Positions 1-11,596 of a DNA stretch of 64,000 nt are shown in pieces (positions within the stretch are counted from its first letter, which is position 1; every line of letters starts with the position of its first letter). The stretch covers positions 5,272,335 through 5,336,334 of the forward strand of contig JACBWW010000021.1 of assembly GCA_020086605.1 (NCBI GenBank), written 5' to 3'. The translations under genes were made by a program, and so were the position numbers. The notes under the pieces were generated by a model. That model was not told the origin of the DNA. It did no database searches and saw only the letters and a list, made by a program, of their open reading frames with translations. This DNA is from Lanius collurio (taxonomy: Eukaryota > Chordata > Aves > Passeriformes > Laniidae).

Positions 1-660
1 CCCCCAGCGCCGCCCCGAGTCCCGCTGCCCGGGGCGGCCGCCGAGGGGGACCGGAGCGGCCGTGCCCGCCCCGCCGCTCCCCCACCGCCCCTCCGCGGGG
101 TCGCCCCTCCACCCGCCGGCCGAGAGCGGCCCAAAGTTGTGCGGAGCCGAAAAATGCGGCAAGGACTATTTGTCCTTCCGCCGGCCGGGGGAGGGGAGCG
201 GCGGCGGCGGGGGAGGGTCGGGAGCCGCTCCTCGTCGCAGGTCCCGGGGCGGGGCGGGCCGCCTGAGCCCTCCCCGGGGCCGGTTACGAAATCCCGGGGA
301 GCCCAGCCCCGTCCCGTCCCGCCCAGGCCGGGGGCAGGCCGGGTGCGACTGTGGCACGATGCGCCGGCCGCGGGCTCTTGCGGGAGCCTCGTTCGGAGCA
401 GCGCCGCGTTCTGCCCTGTTCTGTCCCGTCCCGTCCCCGCCGACCTGCGCCTGCAGGCTTGGCTACTGCTGCGGAGCTGGCGGGCCAACAGCACCCGAAA
501 CGGCTCGTCTGGGGGGAAAAAAGTCTGATATCCCTTATTCCTTGCTGCTGCTCCAAGCCCTGCACTCCCCGCTCCCTGCGGGACGAGGGCTCCGTACGAG
601 CGCGGGGCAGCTCGTGGCCATGTGCGCCTGGAACACTTCTCATCTTCCCCTAGCTCAAGA
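1..660. promoter_or_regulatory. CpG island at left edge, probable promoter
   Basis: The first ~640 bases are very GC- and CpG-rich (GGGGCGG boxes, CCGCC runs) and then drop sharply into AT-rich DNA, the usual form of a vertebrate promoter island. The open frames across it are proline-, arginine- and glycine-rich products of base composition and match no protein I know. In human the ZNF280D gene lies head to head with TCF12, so the island may serve TCF12 on the minus strand and perhaps a long 5' isoform of ZNF280D on the plus strand. That is inference from synteny. The island is cut by the window start, so its true extent is unknown. Confidence 0.6.
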
Positions 661-688
661 AATGAACCTGAATACCATCAGTGAAGAA
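640..688 (+). other. Possible small exon with splice-like borders
   Basis: A pyrimidine-rich stretch ending in CCCCTAG at about 652 precedes a short AT-balanced segment that ends in GAA followed by GTAAGC at 689. This looks like an acceptor/donor pair or the end of a first exon leaving the CpG island on the plus strand. The peptide it would encode is not recognised. It could be part of an upstream non-coding first exon of ZNF280D, a lncRNA, or chance. Confidence 0.2.
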
Positions 689-1069
689 GTAAGCAATTTA
701 AATAAACAAATGACGCTAAATTCACACAGGAGCTAGCTTGGGTACTCTTTTTGTTTAAGCTAGTATTTCTCAAATTACCTAAAAAATCTACAAGTTTATG
801 CTAAAAGCAACATAATGTTTTCTTGCTTTTACAGTACTTTGCTACTTACAGGGAAGTAAGTAGTCACGAGAGATTTACACAAGCTTAATAAAACTAATCT
901 AAATTATATTGTCTTTAAAGGTGGCTTGAAAAATCAGTATGATCTGAAGCTTAATAGAAACGTGTTTAGATGTTTAATTAAAGCATTCATTAAATTAAAA
1001 GCAGATTGATATCCCTGGAGAAAGTGGGTTTTTTTTCAGAGTATCTCAACTTTTCTGTTCAGGAGCTCT

Positions 1070-1215
1070 CAGCATGGCCATGCCGCCTGCTCCTAGGAGG
1101 TGGTGCCGCAGCCCGTCAGTCCCGCCGAGCGGCCGGTGCGGGGGGCGGGAGGCAGCACGGCCCCGGGGCCTGAGGGACGGACTGCGGACAGAAACAGTCC
1201 AGGGGCTGTGCAGCC
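1070..1215. promoter_or_regulatory. Isolated CpG-rich block
   Basis: A compact GC-rich block of about 145 bases with many CpGs stands alone in AT-rich DNA, some 400 bases to the right of the main island. It is preceded by TTTTCTGTTCAG, which resembles a splice acceptor. The 63-residue open frame through it has no recognisable similarity. It may be a satellite of the left CpG island, an untranslated exon or a regulatory element. Confidence 0.3.
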
Positions 1216-2559
1216 GCAGCACTCTGAACTACTTCATTTTAAGAAAACCTCTTTATAAGCTCTGAAGTCAGAGATTACAACAAAGAATCATGTAACTGAG
1301 GTTATAAAAGGGACATATTTTCAGTGAGGAAATAATACAATGTTTTAAATTTCTTATGTAAACTATATGCCTGTCACTACGCGTTTTTTATGATGATCAC
1401 ATCACACAGTTCAAGGTGAGCAGTTTTGAAATATCCCTAGGATGATCATTACTGGTGAAAGCCATTGAGACAAAGCATCTTTCACCAATAAGGTCTCACT
1501 TAAGTTCTCATGTTAGCTAGGTAGAATAGAGCTAATTTGCAGAAAGGATAAAACACACGTATCACCACTTCTAGCTTGGTTTCCTAAGGAAATCACTTGC
1601 AGACAACCACACTGTCTTCATGGGGATGGATGAGTTTTCTTAATAAATCACAAATTTACTTGCTAATTATAGCCAAAGAAAATTAGATCACATTCATGCA
1701 TGTAATGGAAACAAGGATTAAAGGAGAGAAAAAAAGGAGACTCCTAGTGCATCTGTGGAAGAAAGGAATAGTTAAGGTCAATCCTTGCTAGTGACCAAAG
1801 AACCCAGGGATGCAAAGCCGGGGGAAGGTAACTTTAAGCAGTTCCCTTCTGGCAGAAAAAATTCTGGTATTCTGTCTGCCACCGGAAGTGGAATCAGCCA
1901 TCTGTTTTACACAGAACTTTTTGAGCGTTTCCTCATCTCCAAAGTTTCACAAGAGCCAGGAAATAATTGCTTCAAAGTAATCAAAAGCCATATAACACAT
2001 AGTTAATGTTTTACATTCTAAAATTGCTTGAAAGACTTTAACTGAAGTCTGACTACAGCCATTCATCAGCCAGTCCCAGATGGGTCCCTCATGCACGGGA
2101 TTCCTACCCAGCATTAATTCCCTGCTTGGCACTGACGGGAACAGTTTCTGTCCTTCACACAGCTAATGAACCATCAGATGATGCACTTTGGGGAACTAAT
2201 GGATGACAGAGAGGACCAAATTTACAGAGGAAAATCACAACTTTGAAGAATAGTAGGAAATCTTTACATCAAGCACACGTAGAACTACACTTCAAACTAC
2301 TCTGAAAGAAGCTTAATTTCTTAAATCAGTAGAATGATAATATGGAGTTGTTTAAGGCTTTAGGAAGAAAAACAAAGCTCAGAGCTGAAGTTCAGTTTTG
2401 AATACCATTGCAGCCACATCACAGGTAGACTCCTGTATGAAGACAATGGTTAATACTAAAGCATTTCCCTCCTCATATATGATCAATATTATTTTTTCCA
2501 ACAATATCTGCAGAATACATCATATTAATTTTCATTTGGGAATGCCATTGTAAGCAGTC

Positions 2560-2635
2560 TCTGTGTCATGCTTAATTATAATTTCATTGTAATTAACATA
2601 AATATTCATATTAGAAATAAGAAACAGTACTGTAG
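2560..2635. promoter_or_regulatory. TAATTA-rich element, possible homeodomain site cluster
   Basis: Closely spaced TTAATTATAA, GTAATTAAC and AAATATTCAT motifs lie within about 60 bases. These cores resemble homeodomain and POU/forkhead recognition sites and the texture of vertebrate conserved non-coding elements. Conservation cannot be judged from one sequence, and AT-rich DNA produces such motifs by chance. Confidence 0.2.
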
Positions 2636-3489
2636 GTACTCTGCCCAGAAAACTATTGACTACATTTAATGTTCTTTTTACATTAATCATTTAAGATTAA
2701 GCTTCATAAAATATATCTTGTTCCCTATAATTTGCCTTTATGTTGCTCTTAACATGGGAAAATCAGGGGAATTGTCTCAATTACTGAAGTTACTTGATTA
2801 TCTTGGTTATTCTTTTTCAGAGAAAAAAAAAAAAAAACCAAACCACCAAAACCAGTGTCAGAAACAATAATGTGATAGGATTACTGTAGACAGCAAATTG
2901 CTATTTTGATCATAAAATGTTTCCATGATAGACATGCAAATATACAAGGCCAGATAACTTCAAGAATGGTACCTGTCCTTTTGATGAACTAGTTTGCTTT
3001 CTCTCATCTGAACCTCTCTTTTATCATATGCAGCTGTCTTATGCATTCACATTATTTTGACATAGTCACATTCAGATATTTATTGCAAATACATAGTTTC
3101 CAGATGCTACAGAACAGTACAGCATCCCATTCAAAATTATGTCAATCAGAAATTTTATGAGTCTGTTCTCAAACTAGAAGGTAACACAGGAACATGTGAA
3201 TGTTATATCATGTAGAGAGTAGTTCTATGCAAGTCTCAAGTCTAGAGCTAAAGGACACTTCAAAGAAAGTGAAATATTGAGATTTAAGTTTTAATTTTCT
3301 TTTTTCAAGAGCAGTTTACGTTCTAAACAGCATATTTATGCTTTCAGTTGGTCTGTGCTTATACAGTAGTAGTTATGACCTCCAGGGCCATAATTCTACC
3401 ATAGCTGCAGGTTCTGGGGAGCTGGCTTGTGGCAAACAGGCTTCTGAATGAAATACAACCTTAAATAAAGTTTCAACAGCTTATAAGAA

Positions 3490-3850
3490 CAGGGAACATA
3501 AGAAAACCATGCTGTTCAGACCAAAGGTCCACCTATCCCAGTAGCCCATTTCCAAAATAACAGCGCAGTATAGTGTTTATTCTTTTCAGTTTAGTCTCTC
3601 ATGTTCTCAATGTAGTGACTATTCAGTGGGATTCTGGAGGGCAGAAATGGGTTTGGCTCTGTGCCCGTTCCTGGTATTGCATCATTTCCAGACTAATGAG
3701 AAAGATCAATCATTAGCCAGTGCAGGACACTCGGGGAAGTATGCAAGAACCAGGCATGAGCGCAGTAATCCTGTACCTGACATATTCCCCATTCTGCCAA
3801 TAAGAAAATTAATAATTTCTCAAGCAAGAAGTTGCATTATTGTTTTTAGT
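3490..3850 (+). repeat. Possible ancient interspersed repeat
   Basis: The phrase CAGACCAAAGGTCCACCTAT near 3518, followed by CCCAGTAGCCC and later by AGTATGCAAGAACC and ATTCCCCATTCTG, follows the order of an old repeat family common in amniote genomes whose copies share wording such as 'ggtccatctagcccagta'. I recall this from general genome reading and cannot name the family with certainty. Divergence is high and the borders are rough. Confidence 0.35.
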
Positions 3851-6800
3851 GGCTATTGAGAGCTCATCCTTCATTTATTTCTTTGGTTCATATTGAATTA
3901 TTTTAACTACTCAGCAGCCATATTTGCAGAGATCATGAGAAAATGGTCATCAAGTAGTGAAACTTTTTAATACTGTCAATGGGGTAAATATACTCCATGA
4001 GAGTAACTCTTTGAAAGTCAGTAAAGGAGACCCTAGTATTGATGGGGAAGACTTGCGACTGTTCTTCATCAAACACAGGATAAATATATTGCCATTGAAA
4101 GATGCAAGGGCCAAGTGAAAACATGAACTTTTGGTCAGTCACTTTACATTCCCTATATCACCTTATCTTTAGTTGTAAAGTTGAGGTTTTACAAGATGGT
4201 GCAGGCTGTGATTAGCCAAGGGTATCATGGTTAGTTTGCTGCTTTATGCAAGCTGTTGCCTCTTGGTTGTTGGGCAGACCAAGCCAAATGGTTAAAGGTC
4301 AGTGACTCTGCATTTGACTTAGTAGGGCTCAGGGTCTTTTACCCAGATTCTTATTCTTCATGAAAGTTGTAGAAATTTACTAAATGGGAGACTAGTACCT
4401 TCCATTAAATTTATTAAAATTGGAAAATATATTTTAAAGTTATTGGAAAGACAAACAGATAAACTGGTAGTGCAGAAACTGCAGAAACTTATCTTCTATA
4501 AACTAAAACCAGAATAAAGCAGTTATAAAAGCTATTTGCCATAATACTGTTCTGATTAAAGTCGATGGATATGAAGCTACTGGCTTCAAAGGAGGACCAA
4601 AGTATAGCCCATCCAGTGTCCCTTCAGAACTACTTCCAGCAGAAATGTCACAGCCTGTCAAAATAATTCATATTACATGTGGAAATTTTTCATTATGTTC
4701 TCTAAAAAAAGTGGTTATTTCAAAGTCAAGGGATTTTTCTTCTAACATTGTTTTGTATTAATCCCCTCTTTTTCAAACTGCACCAAAAACTTAAATTAAT
4801 CAAATAGCTCAAGGCAATTCCAAAGTTTACATTTGTTGCTGATGGCAATTGAAGTGATGGTTATTAGAGACCTGAGCAGCTGCATTGCCATCAGGGTCCT
4901 GGCTCAGAACGGAAAATTGAGGGGTTGCTGAGCCCAAGCTGAAGTTCAGAACATACTTTTATCTCTGGGAGGCAAGAATTATAGTACAGTTTGCAGGTTT
5001 TTTTTCAATGTCAGACTCAGTTTAAAGTTTCTGAAAGGCTACTGTTGTATAAATAATTTTGACTACTGCCTTCCACTTCATAGTTTTAAATATTACAATC
5101 TTTGTTCTTATTTTTAATGGTAAGGAAAACATTTTAGCAGCACAAGTAGACTTGCAGCAGAATCTTGCCCTTCAGAACTATCTCAAAGTTTTAGGTTTCT
5201 CTTCAGGGGAGCTATGATTTTCTTTCTGGGCTTTCAACTCAGCCAATAATCAAGTAACTTCGTATAGGTCAGTTTAATTTTCTTTATCTCAGTTGCCTCT
5301 CATGTAAAGTAAGAGCAGAAAATAACTTGGCTTAAAGGCTTGCCAAGAAGAACTAAACTATAAGATCTTCAAATGAAACACATAATAAAAAAGACTTTAA
5401 GTAATTTGACATTTAAAACTAGAACTGGGTAACATTCTACATACTTAAAAGACTGTCTTTTAATTTTGGATTATAGGGCAGATGTATATCAAGAAAAACT
5501 TTAGATAATTTATACAGTTTACCACTAGGGATATACTACCTTCATTTTAAAAAGCTAATAATGTTAATCTAAACCCCCCTCATTATTGCTATATGATACA
5601 CAAATATTTAAAGAGATTCTGACCTACAACTTATTTAAAAATATTTTCAATCTTTATGGGAAATATATTCACAAATTACTGCCTGTAGATGTATTATTAG
5701 AATTTATACATATGACCTGCATTTCCTAGCCCCTGTACAATAACTAAAGAATACCTTAAGTTTCTATTACCTGTGAAAGCAATGATTTTCTAATCTTTTT
5801 AATGCAGAGATCATGAATTTAACTTTCTTTTTCTATCTGAAATTCCACTCATCCAATTTCACTCATCACATTTTAAAGTATGTATTCATTTCAGGAAACA
5901 GTTTCTATGTGTCCACCTTCTACCTGATATTATAAAAACCCTGTAAAACGTTTTGCAACTCTATATCAATATAGCCTTTAAACTCTCCTTAAATCAAATA
6001 ACAAAAGAGAAACTACTAGAATACCATTTGAGTGAGACCTGCTTGCTGAGAAGAAGTGGTGTTTGTTAGGTATTTATGCTGCAGCTCTGTAAGTTTATAT
6101 TGCATTTATGGTCATTAAACTGAAATGATAAAATAGTATGAGGTGTATATATATCTAAAAATAGAAATGTTTTACTTAGTCTATGAGACAAGGCTGTTCC
6201 TTGAGCAACCTTCCTCCAAACAAGGAAATGGTTATTTCAACAACTAGGAAATTTTTTCATAGTATACTTTACAGCTATTTGGTCATTTGTAACTTATAAA
6301 TAAAATAAAACTTAAGTCTTTACTATCAGTTATTACTTATTTGCATTTCACATTTTCAGAGCATATTTTTCACCTCTCCATTATAGAATACATAATACCA
6401 GACAGCTTTTATTTGTTAAAGAGGTGCCCAGATTTCTTTTTCCATGAGAGAGGCTTAATTTTTATTGATAAGAAAACAGTTTTAGGAAGCCTAAAGAGAT
6501 TTCTCAAGACAAGACCCGTTTCCTGTGGCATTGCTTTTCAGACTACCAGTGAATGATAACCAGTGACACTTTGGTATATAAGGTACTATGACTGCAATGA
6601 GACAAGGTAATACCAGAGCTGTTACATTTATCTCATGGTGCTCATGATACTGGTCTTGTGACGGGCTCAGTGCCACCCCTTCTGGTCTGACTTAGCTCTA
6701 CTGTACCTGGATAGCTGGTCACCCCCACATACCATTTGATTCATTGACCTTCTGAGGCCCATTGCAATGTGAATTGCCCTATGATCTTGTGGTCCTGGGA

Positions 6801-9484
6801 CTCTTCACATTAGGTGATTTAACATTTCTGTTAAGACCTCACACCAGCAGAGAAACTTCACATGGAAAACTTCTATATGTATACAGAACTTCAACACAGA
6901 GGATGGACTGATGTCTCTCACCTACTGTCAGCCTTTAGAAAGGTTAGCAATGAAATATCAGATAATTTGTTTAGAGTTTTTTTTATACATTTGAGAGACT
7001 GTTTAGCATGATGGAAAGCCAAATTAAAAGTAGGACACAAAGCTTTTGGGGGAATAGACACATGCTAAATAAAAGCGGCTGCTGCCACTGCCACCCTGCA
7101 GGGCCTTACAAGATATCATGGAATGTGTCAGTGTGATTTATTTTTATGAATTACTCCTATGGGCACAATGCATGTATTCTGTGAAGATTAAAAGGAGTTG
7201 TATATTTAGAGATACCACATTACGAATCACCATAATGTTATAGTTTAACTCTGCAGAACAGAAGGTCCCACTCACTGGACTTTTATCAGTATAACAGAAT
7301 AAATATTGTATACAAATTTCATCACGGAACAATTCACAAGGCTGAATACATTTTACAAAGTCAATGAAGTTTGACATGAAACAGATGAGGCACTGAGAAA
7401 AAAAATTTTCCAATTTTGAAGCAATGCAGAGACATATTTCCTGTATTGTAGGATTTAATTTCCCTAATGATATCTGTTGGGTCTTCAAGAACTGACAATG
7501 TGTCTCCCACTGTTGCCCACTTTATTTAAGGTTACCTATCTGTCAATTGCTTCTAGAGGCACCAGTTTCAGAAGAATTTGTAATTTCAACCCACATTGAA
7601 CAAGACTAGGATTATCTCAGAAACATTATTTCCAACGGGTTTTTGCATCTTTCTAATAATCTGTACAAAAAGTCACACTACACTTGATACAGGACTACTG
7701 ACTACATAAGTTTGTATAATAATCACAACAGAGTATTTTTCTGTGCAGTGAGAAGCTTCAAGAAGCACAAGGACTAACTGCCTCAGCACCAGAAAGCATT
7801 TCATGAATGGCCTCTAGAGCTGCAGTGACCACCCTCTTGGCACTGACCGCCCTCTGCAGTTACCGAATTTGCACTGGAGTACATTTAGTTTTAGTACACA
7901 GTTAGTATTTCCAACAGGTGACCATTTGATGCAGACAGGACTCCCTCTGCTTTCAGCCACTGCTGGACACAACAGCTATCCCTGTGTGCAGGAAGGCAGT
8001 CAGAAATCCCAACTTAAGTATGTTTAAAGCTTTAGGTACTATAGCAGGTTTTTCTTGTGTGCATGAGAGGATGTGAAAATACTCCATATTTTGTATATAT
8101 AGAGATGACTTTTGTCATCTTCTCAGACTTCTACATTAGGCTTTTTTTCCCTTCTTCTTTCATAGTGTATTGTGATTAGGATAGACTTTTAATTCTTAGA
8201 ATTGTCTAGTCTTCATCATTAAATGAAAATTTTCGTGGCAGACCACTTATACATGAGAATGTAGCTGCACTTGTCATTTATTTAAATACACATTTATCTG
8301 CACATACGTATGTTAACTCTAGCAAAAGGTATTTGAAAAGACATATTACAAAATAATTGTTAAAATATTATTCATTAAACCAATATTTGTTTTCAACAGA
8401 TGTCTCAAGTAGCTGTTTGCTTATAGTCTCTTTACTATAGATGTAGATATAGCTGTAGTTTAATGAGCTTCCTAAAGACATCCACAGACCCAAAAGCAAG
8501 AGAAATCAAGGAAATTGAGTCTGTCACATTCTGGAGGCAGCTATAAGACAATTTATCACTTATGAAGGGTCTTCAAAGCTTATGAGCATTTGGGGCACCA
8601 TATATCAGAAAGTTCGTTAATGACTCACCAAATGTTACAAAAGGAGGAGAATGATCCTGGGTATCTTAAAGTACAGTGAATTATATCCAAAGGCTGTTTT
8701 GGAGTAACAATGAAACTGGGGAATGGAAAGTGCATGTAAATATTCTCCTGTCTTCTCTACACATACCTTTTCTTTATATCATATAATGGAAAAATAAAGC
8801 TATGGCTTAAAAATCACATCTCACTGAGTACAGGTAACAAGTTCAAAGGGACAGATTTTCTTTGTTTCTGAATTTTGTGCTTCTCAGTCAGTAAGGAAAG
8901 GGCAGACTCAGGGGTGACAGCAAGGACAGAATGAGGGAAACAGGATGCAACAGCTCACCAACCATAGATGCCAGTCTTAATGGGGGAAGTGACCACAGCA
9001 TCCTTGGGAATGTTGAGGGGGACTCTGGTCCTAGTGGTAAGTAGGAATGATTAGAGCATTTCCCAGGCTGCTGACATCTGTTATAGCCAAAACATAACTA
9101 CAACAGCAGAGAATTTGTAATAGTCTTCCAATTCCTCTTGCCTCCCCATTGAGCAGCAATTTGCTACAGGAAAGAATTACATACCTATTGAATAAGATTT
9201 CTTGCAGTTCTTGCACTAAGGAGTGCCTCTATCCTGGCCACGAGAAGGTTCCTCTCAGGGCTCACATTGTCTTTCATGCTACTCTTTATGAATTGTTGAT
9301 ATACTATAGACACTACCAAACAGTGCTCAGGATGATGAGCATGAAGATGTTTCCTGTAATCACGACTGAAGGCTTACCACATCACCTCATACCTATGTTT
9401 ATGTAATTTTGGAGGTAGATTGGATTTCCAGGTGCTACTAAACAATTACACTTCATAAGGATCAGGAATACATATTTTACTTTT

Positions 9485-9773
9485 TTTTGAAGTAGAGTAT
9501 GACCAGACTCCCCTCAGTGGTGCTCACGACAGGACAAGAGGAAATAGACATGAACTGAAACATGTTAAATTCCATCTAAACATAAGAAAGCACCTTGATG
9601 GTGACTGAATGCTGGAGTAGATTGTTGAGAGCAGTTGTGGAGTGTCCAGTCTTGGAGACATGGCCCTGAACAAAGCTGCTCCTGCTTGAGCAGGGCTGTT
9701 TGAATCTACAAGTTAAATGTAACTCACTCCACTATTTAGGTGTAACCTCAACTATTCTGTGACTCTGTAATTA
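9485..9773 (+). repeat. CR1 LINE 3' fragment
   Basis: The order of words is that of the avian CR1 3' end: CCCCTCAGTGGTGCTCACG, then ACAGGACAAGAGG, ACTGAAACATG, TTCCATCTAAACATAAG, TGCTTGAGCAGGGCTG, and a terminal CTATTCTGTGACTCTGTAA. The reading matches the C-terminal end of CR1 ORF2 and the short 3' UTR, with the octamer-like ATTCTGTG tail that CR1 uses for priming. It is 5' truncated, as nearly all copies are, with stops in the frame. Confidence 0.85.
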
Positions 9774-10941
9774 CACTACCTCCCTTAATGCAGTCACCAT
9801 GATTTATGCCTTTTACTTTGAAACTGGAATACTGTAATTGATTCAATAGGGCAAGGCCTCATGACCACTGAGAGAATGAAGCTGTTAGAGCTGTTAAAAC
9901 CTAACAGTGAAAATGAGAAATTAAAAATCAAACAAATCACATCAGTGTTTCATCCTGACTTGGTTGTGTTTGAGGAGGACTCTTACAAGAACTGAGATAA
10001 CTACAGGTTACCATCCTGGATTTGCCCTAAATGAGAGACTACATTTCTCCCTCTCTGTTCCACAGTGAGCAGCAGACATGACAGAGGGAGCTACCTTGCA
10101 CTGGCAGGATTGTCTGCCAGCATCTCTCCCCACTGGCACATCCTCCCTCTGGTCTTTAACTGGCAGGTGTTGTTAACTTGAGCAAGTCTAAAAAGCTGCA
10201 GGAATTTCACAGGAGAGAGATGTTGCTGAGAAGACTCTCTTTGGAATTAGAAGTGGGTTTACTATATCAAACATTCTGAGGAGAAGCACTATCGCTGTTT
10301 GCTGCACAGTTTGTAGGCATTACTGGTTTATGAAAGGGTAATTTTAAAGAATGAGAAAGATCATGAGTCTTTTGGTTGAAAACGTTCTTTGTCTTTCTAT
10401 GTTCCAAACAAACAGTTTAAAATTCAGCTTCTTTGGACTCTGTTTTCCCCCCCTAATTGTTAGAGATTAAGTGCCATTCAAATGTTTTGGAATATTTCCC
10501 CCCTTTTCAAAAGCTACCCATAGAGAAATGTTTGGCTTCCCATCAAATGGAACAGCTCAAAAAGAAAGAACTGCTGAGCCACAGGGGTTAACAACAGTTG
10601 CACTTGAAAATGAATGATACTTTAAAATGACTAGGGGACTGGGTTTATACTTGTGAAAATGGAACAACAGGTAGAGCAGGAAGGCTGGACTCATAAAATG
10701 TGATTAGATTATTAGCAATAATACTTGCACACATGGAGCTAAACATATTTGTAGAGAGGCCTCAGCTGTACTGGCTTGGAGGAGAGCACTTGTTTCACAA
10801 AAAGTTTGCCAACAAAATGGCTCACTTAAAAAAGTTCATGAATAAAACCGGAGACATTGATGTTATACTTCCCAAGGTGAGCAGATTCGTTTTGGGTTTA
10901 TTTTAATTTTGCTTTTCAAACTCCTTTCAAATGATTGTAAT

Positions 10942-10993
10942 TAAAAAAAAAAAACCCTAACAAACCTGCACAAAAAACCCCAACACCCAAACA
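10942..10993. repeat. A/C-rich low-complexity tract
   Basis: A run of twelve A residues passes into a strand with almost only A and C (AAACCCTAACAAACCTG, then CAAAAAACCCCAACACCC). Similar patches occur near 2822-2853, 22160-22190 and 60257-60275, and their complements at 26655, 33270 and 48165. They look like decayed low-complexity DNA rather than a functional site. Confidence 0.6.
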
Positions 10994-11576
10994 GACGAAA
11001 AATTAATTAGTATTCTTAAGTATTGTTTTTATATCATTGGAACTAATGGTAAGTACGGTCTATTTCAAATGTTAAAGCTTTAATAAAAACTGAGTATGTA
11101 TGTAGCCAGCCCTTTCAGTACATTACTGAGGCATTAACATACCAAGACCCAGCTTCCCTATGCCACCAGAAAAATGATCTCATTTGTTATCTTTCCAGTA
11201 GAGCAAACTTTTTCATCCATTTCTTTTACAAGCTGCTGTTGCCAATATTCTCTTTGAGGAGTCTTTACACTTGACTCAAGCTGATGGCCACACTTCTACA
11301 AACTGCTGTAGAGGAGCTGCCAAACCTGTTTTCCTAATGTAAGATGGGTGCTTTCTCTGACTCCTCATGAATTTGCTCTTAATATATATATATCATTTCA
11401 TCATGTATATGTTATTGTGGAAATTATCTGTCAAGTGTGGAGCAAAAAAAAGGCTGTTTTCTTTTTTGCTCTCTTGCTGAAGTGTACAAATATTGGAATT
11501 AATGCACATTAGAATTCCATTGCACACTATGGCTAGAACAGGTGAAAAAGCCTGTGTTTTAAATGTAAATTTTTCT

Positions 11577-11596
11577 AATAAAAAAAAAAAAAAAAG
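11577..11596 (+). repeat. A17 tract after AATAAA-like sequence
   Basis: TAATAAAA leads straight into an uninterrupted poly(A) run. This is the 3' appearance of a retroposed transcript, but the DNA upstream is not recognised as any gene, so slippage in an A-rich site is equally likely. Confidence 0.35.

Larger units (their letters stand above)
1216..9484. other. AT-rich non-coding stretch, no gene seen
   Basis: About 8 kb of AT-rich sequence without any open frame that resembles a known protein. The short frames here (the longest is 114 codons, minus strand, 7144-7488) have no domain, no codon bias and no splice context that I can support. Local features are an A15 tract running into A/C-rich sequence near 2820 and a possible ancient interspersed repeat at 3490-3850. 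The stretch is either intergenic or the first intron of a gene starting in the left island. Confidence 0.6.

Noticed and set aside
62..736. 224-codon plus-strand open frame in the left CpG island
   Set aside because: Composition is Pro/Gly/Arg-rich as expected from GC-rich DNA, competing frames overlap on both strands, and no domain is recognised. Only the last part has splice-like borders, noted separately.
7144..7488. 114-codon minus-strand frame, considered as a transposase remnant
   Set aside because: Cys/Phe/Ile-rich chain that I could not align with any transposase or other family with confidence.
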